Source of the DNA: Caldalkalibacillus salinus
GTDB lineage: Bacteria > Bacillota > Bacilli > Caldalkalibacillales > JCM-10596
Length of the DNA: 64,000 nt
Direction: 5' to 3'
Assembly (NCBI RefSeq): GCF_016745835.1
Contig: NZ_JAERVL010000001.1
Coordinates: 620,001 to 684,000 of the forward strand
Made by a program: the position numbers and the translations under genes. The notes beneath the pieces are model-generated. The model did no database searches. It worked only from the letters and a program-made list of their open reading frames with translations, and was not told the origin of the DNA. Shown here piece after piece: positions 36,325 to 46,242 of this stretch. Position 1 is the first letter of the stretch. Each line of letters begins with the position of its first letter.

Positions 36325-36351
36325 AAGGGAGTTGCTACAAGCGACTCCCTT
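36325..36351 (+). terminator. Hairpin after ggt
   Basis: AAGGGAGTTGC and GCGACTCCCTT form a stable stem around 5 nt. No T run follows. Confidence 0.5.
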
Positions 36352-36496
36352 AGATTGTTGAAAAACCTCCTATGAACGAACTAGCAAAATTGCATCTTAA
36401 AAAATGTATAAAATGTATAAAAATAGTATATTTTATGATATCGGGGTCTATATCGTCATAGGGGATGCTAGGACATTAGTTCTAATTTTTGAAATA

Positions 36497-36528
36497 TTGA
36501 CTTTATACAACACTTGTCGTGCTATAAT
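36497..36528 (+). promoter_or_regulatory. Extended -10 promoter of the subtilase gene
   Basis: TGC-TATAAT (36520-36528) is an extended -10. TTGACT at 36497-36502 is 20 bp upstream, too far for an ideal -35. The remaining gap after ggt shows no gene. Confidence 0.5.
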
Positions 36529-36570
36529 TTAGACACAAACAAAATTTAGTCTCACGAAGGAGTGTTGTTA

Positions 36571-38295
36571 TTGAGCTGGAAGAAAAGTTTTACTTTAATG
36601 CTATTGGCCGTACTTGTTTTGGTGTCGAGCTTAGGCCATGTTACAGCTACTACCCAATCATCTGCGATTGAAGTGGACCCAGAGTTACAAACACTATTAC
36701 AAGACTCACTAGATTCAGTCCTACATACTGTAGTCGTTACATACTATGACACACCAACAGAAAAAGATTTATCGTCATTAACTTCTATAGGCCTTAACAC
36801 TTATGTATTTGAAGAGTTGCCTATGGTGGCAGTACAAGGAACTAAACTTCAGATTGAATCACTTTTTAATTTAACTAATATTCGCTCTATTTATGCAGAC
36901 AAAGAGTTAGAGTACTATACGAATGAAAGTGTGTCCTATATCGGAGCAGATCAAGTATGGGAAGATCCTAAACTCGGTTACACGGGTGAAGATGTGACCG
37001 TTGCTGTGATTGATTCTGGTATAGATGCCATGCACCCTGACTTAACATTAGCGGAGAAAACCATCCAAAACGTTAAAATACTTGCAGATATCGATCCGTT
37101 TGGTGATGGTTCCCTTTATGCTGAGGATGTGCCGAATACGGATACAACTTCAGGTCACGGTACACACGTTGCTGGTACGATTGCTGGGACTGGTGAAGCG
37201 AGCGAAGGAACCTATAGAGGTGTCGCTCCTGATGCTAACCTTGTAGGTCTTGGGACGGGCGAAGCAATCTCAATCCTTTTTGCACTTCAAGCCTTTGATT
37301 ACGTTCTTAAGCACCAAGAAACTTATGATATTAAAGTCATCAGTAATAGCTGGGGAACGACAGGGGAGTATACACCTAATAACCCTATTAATATCGCCAG
37401 CAAGGAAGCTTATGATGCAGGTATGACAGTCGTTTTCGCCTCCGGTAATGAAGGTCCTGGAGATAACACACTAAATCCTTATTCTGTTGCACCTTGGGTG
37501 ATCGGTGTTGCGGCAGGAGACAAAGAAGGCCAGTTAGCTAGTTTCTCTTCACGTGGGGTTGAAGGAGATGAATTATTACATCCAACCATAACAGCTCCAG
37601 GTGTAGACATTGTTGCGGCAAAATCGAGCACAGGTTTAGTGATGAATTCATTAGGTTTAGTGACAGATATTCAGGTTATCGCGCCTGGGCATTTGCCTTA
37701 CTATACAACGGCTAGTGGTACGAGTATGGCCACACCTCATGTATCAGGTGTTATCGCTTTGATGCTTGATGCAAATCCTGATTTGCACCCAGACATCGTC
37801 AAACAAATCCTCGTTGATACAGCAACCCCTATGCCAGATTATAGTGAGCATGAAGTCGGAGCAGGTTATGTTAACGCATATGATGCAGTGACTAGAGCGT
37901 CTCGAGCAGGGAATCAGAAAGGCAAATATAAAGATAATGAAAAAGAGAAGGAGTACGATACTTATACCGTCTCATACGAATGGGAGGGAACTATTGGTCC
38001 CGGCGTAGCGGAAATTGATGAGGAATCTCATGACGAATACCTATTTGATATCGATGGTGAAGCCGTCAATGTAACAGTCGAAATTGACTGGGGACTTGCC
38101 GTTAACGACCTCGACCTGTATGTGTATGACCCGGAAGGTGGACTTGCAGGAAGCTCCGGTCAATTTGCAACTACGTCTGAGAAAGTAAACATATCACACC
38201 CAGAAACGGGTGAATGGACAGTCGACGTGACCGGTTGGCTCAACACCGTTGAGTCCTATACAGGTACTTATACGGTAGAGTATATTGTAAATTAG
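36571..38295 (+). CDS. Secreted subtilisin-family serine protease with C-terminal PPC-like domain
   Basis: About 574 residues from TTG 36571 (AAGGAG about 9 nt upstream). Signal peptide with hydrophobic stretch FTLMLLAVLVLVSSLG, an I9-type propeptide, then the S8 catalytic domain: D148 in VAVIDSGID, H196 in SGHGTHVAGT, S385 in SGTSMATPHVSG, and oxyanion Asn in ASGNEGP. After a charged linker (KGKYKDNEKEKEYD), the C-terminal 110 residues form a beta-rich PPC-like domain with VNDLDLYVYDPEGG and ETGEWTVDVTG. Extracellular protein degradation is the likely role. Confidence 0.93.
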   Translation: MSWKKSFTLMLLAVLVLVSSLGHVTATTQSSAIEVDPELQTLLQDSLDSVLHTVVVTYYDTPTEKDLSSLTSIGLNTYVFEELPMVAVQGTKLQIESLFNLTNIRSIYADKELEYYTNESVSYIGADQVWEDPKLGYTGEDVTVAVIDSGIDAMHPDLTLAEKTIQNVKILADIDPFGDGSLYAEDVPNTDTTSGHGTHVAGTIAGTGEASEGTYRGVAPDANLVGLGTGEAISILFALQAFDYVLKHQETYDIKVISNSWGTTGEYTPNNPINIASKEAYDAGMTVVFASGNEGPGDNTLNPYSVAPWVIGVAAGDKEGQLASFSSRGVEGDELLHPTITAPGVDIVAAKSSTGLVMNSLGLVTDIQVIAPGHLPYYTTASGTSMATPHVSGVIALMLDANPDLHPDIVKQILVDTATPMPDYSEHEVGAGYVNAYDAVTRASRAGNQKGKYKDNEKEKEYDTYTVSYEWEGTIGPGVAEIDEESHDEYLFDIDGEAVNVTVEIDWGLAVNDLDLYVYDPEGGLAGSSGQFATTSEKVNISHPETGEWTVDVTGWLNTVESYTGTYTVEYIVN

Positions 38296-38349
38296 TTGTG
38301 AACACTTACAATTTTATGAAGTGAAGCTGCCGACTTCATTCGTTTTTTG

Positions 38350-38382
38350 GCCCATTGGTTCCACGAATCAATGGGCTTTTTT
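38350..38382 (+). terminator. Terminator after the subtilase gene
   Basis: GCCCATTG and CAATGGGC pair over 11 nt, then TTTTTTA. Confidence 0.85.
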
Positions 38383-38413
38383 ATGTATATATTTGCCTAA
38401 CCGACATGAACTT

Positions 38414-39437
38414 CTAGTCACTGTTTTGCTTTTTCTCCTTTGCCAAAGCTTTACGGTCTGTAGCTGATGGCGGTTTTTCCATCCAACCATGATCAATCAT
38501 AATATTCATACAATCCTCACCATATTTGATAAGCTCAGGTATCAGACGTAAATAATGAGTCCCAAGATCTCTACGGTTTGTCGTGCTAACAGAGGCACCG
38601 TAGAATGCAATGGCTGCTTGCGTAGACAGCTGTACCATGTACATCATGAGTTTTTCCGAGAACGGAGGGACTGTAGAATTTGTAACAGTAGATTCCCAAG
38701 AGGTTGGAAAGTTAAGTTGTTCTTCACGGAACATAGATTCGAAGACCTCGGTTTGTTTTAAGGTTATATCGACACCCCTTAAAATCATGTCTCGAACGTT
38801 TTTTATTTGGGAGACTTGAGCAAAACCTGTTTTCAAAGCAATATGTAGGTACATTTTATTCATATTGAACGTAATATGACTGATTTCGATAGCAGTCAAA
38901 GGACGCCGCTGTCCAAACCACCCACTCAAAAATCCCTGATGCTTGACTGATTCGGTTTTCTTCAGGAGGATTGATCACAGGTGGCCGGTTGTAAATACCT
39001 TTTTTTAATACGGCATCGACGCATTTTTGAAATATCTCCATGGCCTCTTCGTTGCATGTCACATAATAATCCCTTAGGTCCTTGCGAATGGAAGTGCTAA
39101 GAGATAAAGAATAGCCAGATAATCCATGCAGACTCATAATATAGAGATAATTAAGATAAAAAGTATCCTGAAAAAGACGAGGAGCATGAACATCAACATC
39201 TTGCTTCGTAAATCCTTGGGGGATCGGGTATAACTCATGCTCAAAGAAGCCCCTTATGTCCTCTACATGACTTTGCGCTATTTTTAAAGAATATTGATAT
39301 ATATGCCGGATGTCTTCATCTTCTATATGAGAAAGCGCGTATTTAGTGAAGCAGATAGACATTGTATCAAAGAGATACTGTGTCCATAAGCTAGCTATTT
39401 CAGGTGCTGTTAACCTCGTATGGTGATGAGTGTTCAA
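38414..39437 (-). pseudogene. DUF3231 gene broken by a 1-nt frameshift
   Basis: Two overlapping minus-strand frames together make one DUF3231 protein of about 340 residues built from two related halves. First half: LTAPEIASLWTQYLFDTMS...STSIRKDLRDYYVT. Second half: LTAIEISHITFNMNKMYLH...STTNRRDLGTHYLRL. The frames meet at a T4 run on the plus strand (38956-38959, A4 on the coding strand). Removing one A restores PPEETESVKHQGFLSGWFGQRRPL. The start is best set at TTG 39437, behind AAAGGAGGG; ATG 39461 overlaps that SD. The family has no firmly known function. It may be real decay or an assembly indel. Confidence 0.8.
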
Positions 39438-39652
39438 GTTTCGCTTCCCTCCTTTACCCATAAAGCTTTAGATACTCCTTTGCTTAATTAGGAGTCTAAA
39501 AGAGGCTAGTTAATCCGTCAAAACCTTATTACCCATATGTTCTGTCAATGTTTGACATGTTATGTATTGAAAAATTGAAGGGCAAATAGGGTTTCTATAT
39601 AAGGTTCTATCTGAATTTTCTATACAAACAATCCATAATAAAGGCGAGAATA
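39438..39652. other. Intergenic region between divergent DUF3231 and yesL genes
   Basis: No gene or strong hairpin was seen. The yesL promoter lies at its right end. Confidence 0.4.
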
Positions 39653-39661
39653 TGTTATAAT
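39653..39661 (+). promoter_or_regulatory. Extended -10 element upstream of yesL
   Basis: TG-T-TATAAT at 39653-39661, about 135 bp before the ATG. No good -35 was seen. Confidence 0.4.
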
Positions 39662-39795
39662 CTGTGATATACACTGAAAGTGCAAGCGCCATCATAGCGC
39701 GGGATGACTATCTCTCATATTAGAAGATTAAAGGAATCCAATCACAAACATTAACAGAATATAATTTTGGATCAGTTTTGGAGGGGAGAAAGAAC

Positions 39796-40431
39796 ATGCA
39801 AATGAACGGATTGATGGGCGGTTTTTATAAGGTTTCAGAATGGATTATGAGGCTCGCATACGTGAACTTACTCTGGATTTTATTTACACTGTGTGGGCTC
39901 ATTATCTTAGGTTTCTTTCCGGCAACGGCTGCTATGTTTGCCATTACACGCAAATGGATTATGGGTGAGGTTGAGGTTCCAGTGTTCCGTTCGTTCTTAG
40001 AATACTATAAAAGGGACTTCCTTAAGAGTAATACATTGGGATTAGTGCTTATCATCATAGGTACTATCCTCATAGTTGACCTAAGATTCTTTAGAGAGAC
40101 ACTCTCAGGTCTCACTCAATTACTTTATTATCCCTTTTTAACAATCACATTCTTTTATCTCCTGATGCTTTTTTACGTTTTTCCAACCTTTGTCCACTAT
40201 GATATTAAAAATTTTCAAGTCCTCAAAAATGCGCTTATTATTATGATCATGAACCCTGTACAGACAATTATGATGGTCGTGGGGGTATTTGCCTTTTATT
40301 ATGTCATGCTTACTATTCCAGGGCTCATTCCCTTCTTTAGTGGGAGCGTACTTGCTTACGTCATGATGTGGTTTTCGTATACCGCTTTTACTAAAGTTCA
40401 ACAGAAAAAAGAAGCTATGGCACAGCAATAA
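39796..40431 (+). CDS. yesL: YesL-type DUF624 membrane protein
   Basis: 211 residues from ATG 39796 (SD GGAGGGG; an upstream TTG at 39778 overlaps the SD). About five hydrophobic helices, with family features YVNLLWILFTLCGLIILGFFPATAAMFAITRKWI and FLEYYKRDFLKSN. YesL proteins accompany carbohydrate ABC importers and rhamnogalacturonan genes in Bacillus; their biochemical role is not known. Its place at the head of the pectin locus fits that association. Confidence 0.88.
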   Translation: MQMNGLMGGFYKVSEWIMRLAYVNLLWILFTLCGLIILGFFPATAAMFAITRKWIMGEVEVPVFRSFLEYYKRDFLKSNTLGLVLIIIGTILIVDLRFFRETLSGLTQLLYYPFLTITFFYLLMLFYVFPTFVHYDIKNFQVLKNALIIMIMNPVQTIMMVVGVFAFYYVMLTIPGLIPFFSGSVLAYVMMWFSYTAFTKVQQKKEAMAQQ

Positions 40432-40470
40432 CGCTTGCCATATCGCACAATAAAAAGAATGGGCTGTACA

Positions 40471-40546
40471 AACCTACTTTAGTAAACGAATGGATGCCGC
40501 TTCTTTACGGCGCTTGATTTCATTCATACTAAGGTAGGTTTTTTTA
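40471..40546 (+). terminator. Long imperfect hairpin terminator after yesL
   Basis: AACCTACTTTAGT and ACTAAGGTAGGTT pair, enclosing further partly paired sequence (ATGCCGC/GGCGC), followed by seven T. It separates yesL from the regulator gene. Confidence 0.75.
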
Positions 40547-40747
40547 TGTCTCGGTTCTACAATTTATGTTAGGGTATATGCCTAAGTAAGAGCGGCCGTA
40601 AGCACGTCCCTTAAATCGCATTAAACGATAAAATGATTTTTGTAAGAATGAATCTAGATAAGTACATATCATTAGCTAGTTTATATTGCGACTATTTTAC
40701 CAACAAAAATAAAAACAAACAAAGATTAAAACAAACGAAATATAGCA

Positions 40748-40776
40748 TAGACAAAAAAATAGTGCTATACTATAAA
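40748..40776 (+). promoter_or_regulatory. Promoter of the AraC-type regulator
   Basis: TAGACA (40748-40753), a 17-bp spacer and TATAAA (40771-40776). Confidence 0.65.
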
Positions 40777-40828
40777 AAAGACTTTTTACTTTTCTGAATA
40801 TACAAACAAAAATATCTTTGGACATTAA

Positions 40829-40842
40829 TGAAAGCGCTTTAA
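40829..40842 (+). promoter_or_regulatory. cre site for CcpA
   Basis: TGAAAGCGCTTTAA matches the cre consensus TGWAARCGYTWNCW at 13 of 14 positions. It lies about 53 bp downstream of the promoter -10, a position suited to roadblock-type catabolite repression. Confidence 0.65.
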
Positions 40843-40887
40843 TGTTTAGGTTATAGACTATGATTTGGTATGAGGAGGAATGGGCAT

Positions 40888-43344
40888 TTGCGAACGTCTT
40901 TAAAGCTTTTAAAAAGATTTAAAGCAAAAGTAAGTGACCGATGGAGCAGGGCGTACTTTCGAAAGAATTTTGTACTTATATTATTCATTACCGCCATTCC
41001 TGGGTTAATAACAGGGATATGTATCTATCTGTTTGTCGTGGGACAGGTCGAGGACGAGCTCACGGAACTCCATCAAAATCAAATAGATCAGTCGGTGAGT
41101 TACTTAAATGATCAACTGAACATCTTAGAATACACCATTTCTCATTGGGCTTTTGAACCTAATTTTGGTGCCTCTATTGAAGATATAGACTTTATTAAGG
41201 ATTTTCGTCAAACGTATACCATTGAAAAGACGCTCATTATGATGCAAAGCTACAATCCGCTCATTGATAAAGTGAAGCTATTCGTACAGAAAGATGATTC
41301 AGTCCTATTCGATACCAATTACGGGACCGTCAAAAATCAACAAGAACGTGACTTCTTTCAATCCCTATTCAATCATGAACGTAATATTTACTGGTTAGAG
41401 CATGCCCGAAAGGATATATTCGCTACTCAAGATAGACTTGGTATTCAAGCTAGACTCGATACTCAACATAGTCTGGGTACTGAAGATAGTCTCAGTCATA
41501 ATGACCCTTCCTTTGCCCTCATACACCATATTCCCGGGACAAGCCATGCGCCGTATGGCCTGATCTATGTGACATTGAATCGTGACAAACTGGTCAAAAT
41601 GCTAGACAATTTAACACCGTATAATCAGGGGATTTCATTTATCTTAGGTCAGGAGAATCAAGTTCTTATATCCTCCAATACGGATCACAGCTATCAATTA
41701 GAGCACGCATTAAGAAAGCGTATTAATGATTTGCAAGAAAATGATCACGCTTTTCAATTTGATTGGCATGGTCACACCTACTCCGTGTCATTCGGAAAGA
41801 TGGAAAGACTCAACAGTGAATGGACCTATGTATCAGCGGCCCCTATGTCATCCATCACTTCACCGGTTGTCTTCATATCTAAACTGATCGTCTTCGTTAG
41901 CATGACCGGCTTGGGTCTTGCCGTTATTTTAACTTGGTTTGTTTCCCGGAAAATATATCATCCAGTGGGACAGTTATTAAAGCATTTAACAGTAGATAAA
42001 TCGGAGGCCGACACAGCAAAACATACCGATGAATTTAAATTGATTGAGGAGAAGTGGCAGGAATTATCTTATAAAAGTGAGTTGCTCCAAAACAGAATAA
42101 CGGCCCACCTCCCTCAGTTATCAAATGGTTTCCTCTTGCAACTTATTCAGGGGTACCTCTATCACTACACTGAAGAGGACCTGAGGGCAAGGATGGAGAG
42201 CTACGGCTGGGATACCAAAGATAAACAATTTATTGTCATTAATGCCCAGCTTACTGGTTGCTATCAATCAATAGGAAATGATATCTCAGATGCAAATAAT
42301 GACGAAAGTTTAGTGACGTTTGTCGCTGCTAATATGATAGAAGAGATAGCGGAAGACTTTTTTCAACAATCGCATGTGATCAACTTCCATGACTTGTCGG
42401 TAGGTATCATTTTAGTCTACGCAAGCAACGTTTCAATCCAGCATGATTTAGACCAATTTGTAAAAGCGATCACGAAAGCCGTCAATCAAAACATTGATTC
42501 ACCATTAACCGTTATCCTGAGTTCACCCACAACTCAAGTGAAGAAAATCGCTCATTTGTTTGAAGAAGTGGCGCAGGCTAAGGGCTATCGCAATTTTGAC
42601 AATGAAAATCAGGTCATCAATCTTCAAGATGTCGGCGCTTACCATTCCACACAGCATATCTATTACCCATTTGCCATTGAAAAGGAAGTGATACAAGCCG
42701 TTAGAATGGGGCATATAGAGGAAGTAGAGGGCCTTATCCGAGCATTTATAAGAGAGTTAACCGAAAAAGGTGTAACAGAGCTCAATATCCAGCCGGGAGT
42801 TTTCCAACTGTTCGGTAGTCTGCAACACGAGATTTTGCACACTGGTATACACCCTTATCAGTTATTTAACGGAAGGAATATGTTAGAGGAACTGTCGCTC
42901 ATACGTGAACCTGAACGGATCATACAGTGGTTTAACGAGGAGGTCATTGAGCCTTATATTCAAGAGATTAATAACAGGACGAATATACAGTCTAAACAAT
43001 TAGTCGAAAAAGTGATTACCATGATCAAGACACAATACATGGAAGATATCTCCCTCGAATATTGTGCGGATGAGGTTGGAACGTACCCTTATACTTTAAG
43101 TAAAGCTTTTAAACAAGTGACGGGTGTTAACTTTATAGACTATCTCACACAACTAAGGATTGATAAAGCCAAGGACATGCTAATCAATACGGATTTGAAA
43201 ATCAGTGACATTTCTGCCAAAGTGGGTTATCGACACAGTTATTTTAATCGTATTTTCAAGAAGCAAACGGGTGTGCCGCCGAGTCAATTTAGAAAAACAC
43301 ATTGGGACACACACGCCGTATCAGCTAAGGTATCAAATAAATAG
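40888..43344 (+). CDS. Membrane-anchored AraC-family transcriptional regulator
   Basis: About 818 residues. N-terminal membrane helix (FVLILFITAIPGLITGICIYLFVV), an extracellular sensor region of about 290 residues, a second helix (LIVFVSMTGLGLAVILTWFVS) and a C-terminal AraC double HTH: ISLEYCADEVGTYPYTLSKAFKQVTGVNFIDYLTQLRIDKAKDMLINT and ISDISAKVGYRHSYFNRIFKKQTGVPPSQFR. This layout resembles B. subtilis YtdP-type regulators of sugar import. It probably senses an extracellular or SBP-bound oligosaccharide. TTG 40888 is 9 nt after AGGAGG and is preferred over ATG 40870. The sensor holds a four-copy six-residue repeat. Confidence 0.88.
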   Translation: MRTSLKLLKRFKAKVSDRWSRAYFRKNFVLILFITAIPGLITGICIYLFVVGQVEDELTELHQNQIDQSVSYLNDQLNILEYTISHWAFEPNFGASIEDIDFIKDFRQTYTIEKTLIMMQSYNPLIDKVKLFVQKDDSVLFDTNYGTVKNQQERDFFQSLFNHERNIYWLEHARKDIFATQDRLGIQARLDTQHSLGTEDSLSHNDPSFALIHHIPGTSHAPYGLIYVTLNRDKLVKMLDNLTPYNQGISFILGQENQVLISSNTDHSYQLEHALRKRINDLQENDHAFQFDWHGHTYSVSFGKMERLNSEWTYVSAAPMSSITSPVVFISKLIVFVSMTGLGLAVILTWFVSRKIYHPVGQLLKHLTVDKSEADTAKHTDEFKLIEEKWQELSYKSELLQNRITAHLPQLSNGFLLQLIQGYLYHYTEEDLRARMESYGWDTKDKQFIVINAQLTGCYQSIGNDISDANNDESLVTFVAANMIEEIAEDFFQQSHVINFHDLSVGIILVYASNVSIQHDLDQFVKAITKAVNQNIDSPLTVILSSPTTQVKKIAHLFEEVAQAKGYRNFDNENQVINLQDVGAYHSTQHIYYPFAIEKEVIQAVRMGHIEEVEGLIRAFIRELTEKGVTELNIQPGVFQLFGSLQHEILHTGIHPYQLFNGRNMLEELSLIREPERIIQWFNEEVIEPYIQEINNRTNIQSKQLVEKVITMIKTQYMEDISLEYCADEVGTYPYTLSKAFKQVTGVNFIDYLTQLRIDKAKDMLINTDLKISDISAKVGYRHSYFNRIFKKQTGVPPSQFRKTHWDTHAVSAKVSNK
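41425..41496 (+). repeat. Degenerate 18-bp repeat (four copies) within the AraC-type sensor
   Basis: Units 41425-41442, 41443-41460, 41461-41478 and 41479-41496 encode TQDRLG, IQARLD, TQHSLG and TEDSLS. The copies have diverged but keep the pattern x-Q/E-x-R/S-L-x. Confidence 0.8.
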
Positions 43345-43369
43345 GTTAGAACAAACATATGGCCGTTTT

Positions 43370-43402
43370 GCAGTTTCTTGCTCATAGAAACTGCTTTTTT
43401 TA
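43370..43402 (+). terminator. Terminator after the AraC-type regulator
   Basis: GCAGTTTC and GAAACTGC pair around 9 nt, followed by TTTTTTTATG. Confidence 0.8.
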
Positions 43403-43631
43403 TGACTGCTATAAATGTCGCATATGACTAAAAAGTGCAAACATACAAAAGGCGTGAAAAGAGGGTGAAACAAGAAAGTATTATTGTCGGAAAATTTAAT
43501 CGATTGTATCTTTTAATTAATCAATGATCGCTTCTAGGACATCTACTCAAGGGCACCACCATAAAACCTATCATCACATGAGGTACGATAACGACATACC
43601 GAACATTGATGTAGAGAAAGGAGTGACGGGG

Positions 43632-46217
43632 TTGAAATTACATTGGCTCAACGCACCACCTCGGGACACAGCTGCTGGCACCACGTGGGGCGTTCCGTGG
43701 AAGAAAGGGGAAGTACAAGCATGTGAGGCCATATCCTTAGTCGATGAGTCAGGGCAACAAACGGCACTTCAGAGTTGGCCCATGGCGTTTTGGCCAGATG
43801 GAAGCGTGAAATGGACTGGGCACGCGGCTGTTTTTCCCGAAACCAATCACGAATCGTTGGAACTCAGTTTGAATCACAGAAATATAGAGCCCATGTTGAA
43901 ACTGACGATTAAAGAAACGGGAGCGCATGTCATTATTGACACTGGAAAGCTCACTTGTATCGTTCCTAAAAAAGGAAGTCGTTTAATTGAATCGATCAAA
44001 ATAGGAGACAAACGACTTGGAACGAACGGTCAGTTAATAGCCATCAAGGAGTCACGGGAAAATACTAAGGATGAGAAGATCTTTCGGCAGGTCAAGATGA
44101 TCAGTGATGTCCAAAATGTTGTTGTTGAACAAGCCGGTCCCATTAGAGGTGTGGTAAAAATTCAAGGGGTGCATAGACAAGAGGGAGGTGAACACGATCA
44201 GTTCCCTTTCACAGTAAGACTTTACTTTTATGGTGGGACAGACACTATTCATATCGTGCACACTTTCTTATACGATGGTCATCCTCATGAAGATTTTATA
44301 AAGGGATTAGGTATGACTTTTCAACTTCCGCTAAAAGGGCAACCTTGGAACAGGCATGTGCGGTTTGCAGGTGAAAAGGGCATGTTCTCCGAGCCGTCCC
44401 AACTACTTTTAACCAGGCGACACCAGAATCACAAAGGACGGTACAGACGTCAAATCGATGGACAGGCGGTTCACTTTGAAGACAGTGATGATAGAGAACC
44501 ATTAGAGCACGTCACCCAAAACGCGATATGGAACGACTTTAAATTAATTCAAGATTCGGCTGATCATTACAAGATCATAAAAAGGACCGGTCCGGATTGT
44601 TCATGGATTGATGCGGGACATGGTCATCGCGCCAAAGGGCTCATGTATGCTGGTGGAGAAAATGGGGGATTAGCCGTTCAGTTAAAGGATTTCTGGCAAA
44701 AGTATCCTTCAACGTTAGAAGTCTCAAGATTAAATGATGAAGCATCATCGATGGTGGTCTGGTTTTGGTCACCTGAGACAGAAGCGATGGATCTACGACA
44801 TTACGACACGTCAACCCATGTGCTGAGTGCTTATGAGGGATTTGATGACATGCGGGCTACGCCTGTAGGCATAGGGAATACGAGTCAGATTAACTTAAAA
44901 TGCTTCGACCAGTCACCCACCCATGAAGAGCTATACAACCTAGCGGAACGATGGCAATCCACACCATTACTCGTCTGTCAACCTGAATATTACCATCGTA
45001 CCGGTGTATTTGGTGTTTGGAGTCTTCCAGATGACCATGACCCCCAGAAGCGTTTGCTAGAGGAACAACTAGACTTGGCCCTCGAATTTTATATGCACGA
45101 AGTAGAGCAGCGAAAATGGTACGGTTATTGGCATTATGGGGATGTGATGCATACATACGACCGCGTCAGACATCAATGGCGATATGACTTAGGGGGATTC
45201 GCCTGGCAAAATACTGAACTCGTGCCCAATATGTGGCTGTGGTACGCCTTTCTCCGTTCCGGTCGTGCAGCGTTATTTGACTTCGCTGAGGCGATGACTC
45301 GTCATACGAGTGAAGTGGACTGTTATCACCTAGGGGATTACGCGGGGTTAGGGTCAAGACACAATGTCAGTCACTGGGGGTGTGGTTGTAAAGAAGCGAG
45401 GATCAGTATGGCCGGACTGCATCGCTATTATTACTACCTCACTGCTGATGAGAGGATTGGAGATTTATTACGAGATGTCAGAGATGCTGACCATGCCACC
45501 GTGCGTTTGGACCCCATGCGTGAGTATGTCGAGAAGGATGCTTATCCCACACATGCACGAGTGGGTCCAGATTGGGCCGCCTTTACCTCCAACTGGTTTA
45601 CGGAATGGGAACGTACAGGCAATGGCGTATACCTGGATAAAATCACGAATGGGATCACCTGTCTGAAATCCATGCCTTATCGACTTTTATCTGGTCCCAC
45701 TCACGGATATGACCCTAGTAACGGGACCTTATATCATCTAGGGGATGGCCTGCCTGGTGGCTATCACATGATTATTGCCTTCGGAGCGCCACAAGTCTGG
45801 ATGGAGTTAGATCAAGTACTTGAGGATGACACGTTGTCAGATATGCTCGCTGAGTTTGGCGCGTTTTATGTCCTAAGTGATGAGGAGAAAAGAGCAAGAA
45901 CACAAGGCGTCTTAACGGACGACATGTTCAGCTGGCCAATGTTTGCTTCAGGAATGGTGGCCTATGCGGCGGCAAGAACCGAAGATAGCACCCTGGCTGA
46001 AACAGCATGGTCCCTATTACTAGATGAACAGCAGAGTCATATGAACTTACCACTAACGACAGAAGATATTGAGACTTATCGTACATTTACGGAGATACCC
46101 TGGATTTCGACGAATGCCATCTCTCAATGGTGCTTGAACATGATCGTTGCTTTAGAGCTCATTGGAGACAAGATACCTGAAGGTTTGTTAACGGAGTGGA
46201 AGACCAGTACCAAATAA
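43632..46217 (+). CDS. yetA: YetA-like large cytoplasmic protein of the rhamnogalacturonan locus
   Basis: No signal peptide. Starts MKLHWLNAPPRDTAAGTTWGVPWKKGEV and continues for about 861 residues, similar to B. subtilis YetA (857, recalled). Features include SWPMAFWPDGSVKWTGHAAVF, HRAKGLMYAGGENGGLAVQLKDFWQKYP, and a C-terminal half rich in Trp and Tyr (WYGYWHYGDVMHTYD, DYAGLGSRHNVSHWGCGCKEARISMAG) that looks like an alpha/alpha-barrel sugar-active enzyme. The frame opens at 43524 without SD; TTG 43632 sits 8 nt after AAAGGAG and is preferred. It is followed 25 nt later by the lplA-like gene, as in B. subtilis yetA-lplABC. Confidence 0.82.
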   Translation: MKLHWLNAPPRDTAAGTTWGVPWKKGEVQACEAISLVDESGQQTALQSWPMAFWPDGSVKWTGHAAVFPETNHESLELSLNHRNIEPMLKLTIKETGAHVIIDTGKLTCIVPKKGSRLIESIKIGDKRLGTNGQLIAIKESRENTKDEKIFRQVKMISDVQNVVVEQAGPIRGVVKIQGVHRQEGGEHDQFPFTVRLYFYGGTDTIHIVHTFLYDGHPHEDFIKGLGMTFQLPLKGQPWNRHVRFAGEKGMFSEPSQLLLTRRHQNHKGRYRRQIDGQAVHFEDSDDREPLEHVTQNAIWNDFKLIQDSADHYKIIKRTGPDCSWIDAGHGHRAKGLMYAGGENGGLAVQLKDFWQKYPSTLEVSRLNDEASSMVVWFWSPETEAMDLRHYDTSTHVLSAYEGFDDMRATPVGIGNTSQINLKCFDQSPTHEELYNLAERWQSTPLLVCQPEYYHRTGVFGVWSLPDDHDPQKRLLEEQLDLALEFYMHEVEQRKWYGYWHYGDVMHTYDRVRHQWRYDLGGFAWQNTELVPNMWLWYAFLRSGRAALFDFAEAMTRHTSEVDCYHLGDYAGLGSRHNVSHWGCGCKEARISMAGLHRYYYYLTADERIGDLLRDVRDADHATVRLDPMREYVEKDAYPTHARVGPDWAAFTSNWFTEWERTGNGVYLDKITNGITCLKSMPYRLLSGPTHGYDPSNGTLYHLGDGLPGGYHMIIAFGAPQVWMELDQVLEDDTLSDMLAEFGAFYVLSDEEKRARTQGVLTDDMFSWPMFASGMVAYAAARTEDSTLAETAWSLLLDEQQSHMNLPLTTEDIETYRTFTEIPWISTNAISQWCLNMIVALELIGDKIPEGLLTEWKTSTK

Positions 46218-46242
46218 TCATTTCAATTTAGGGGGGCGTCAT

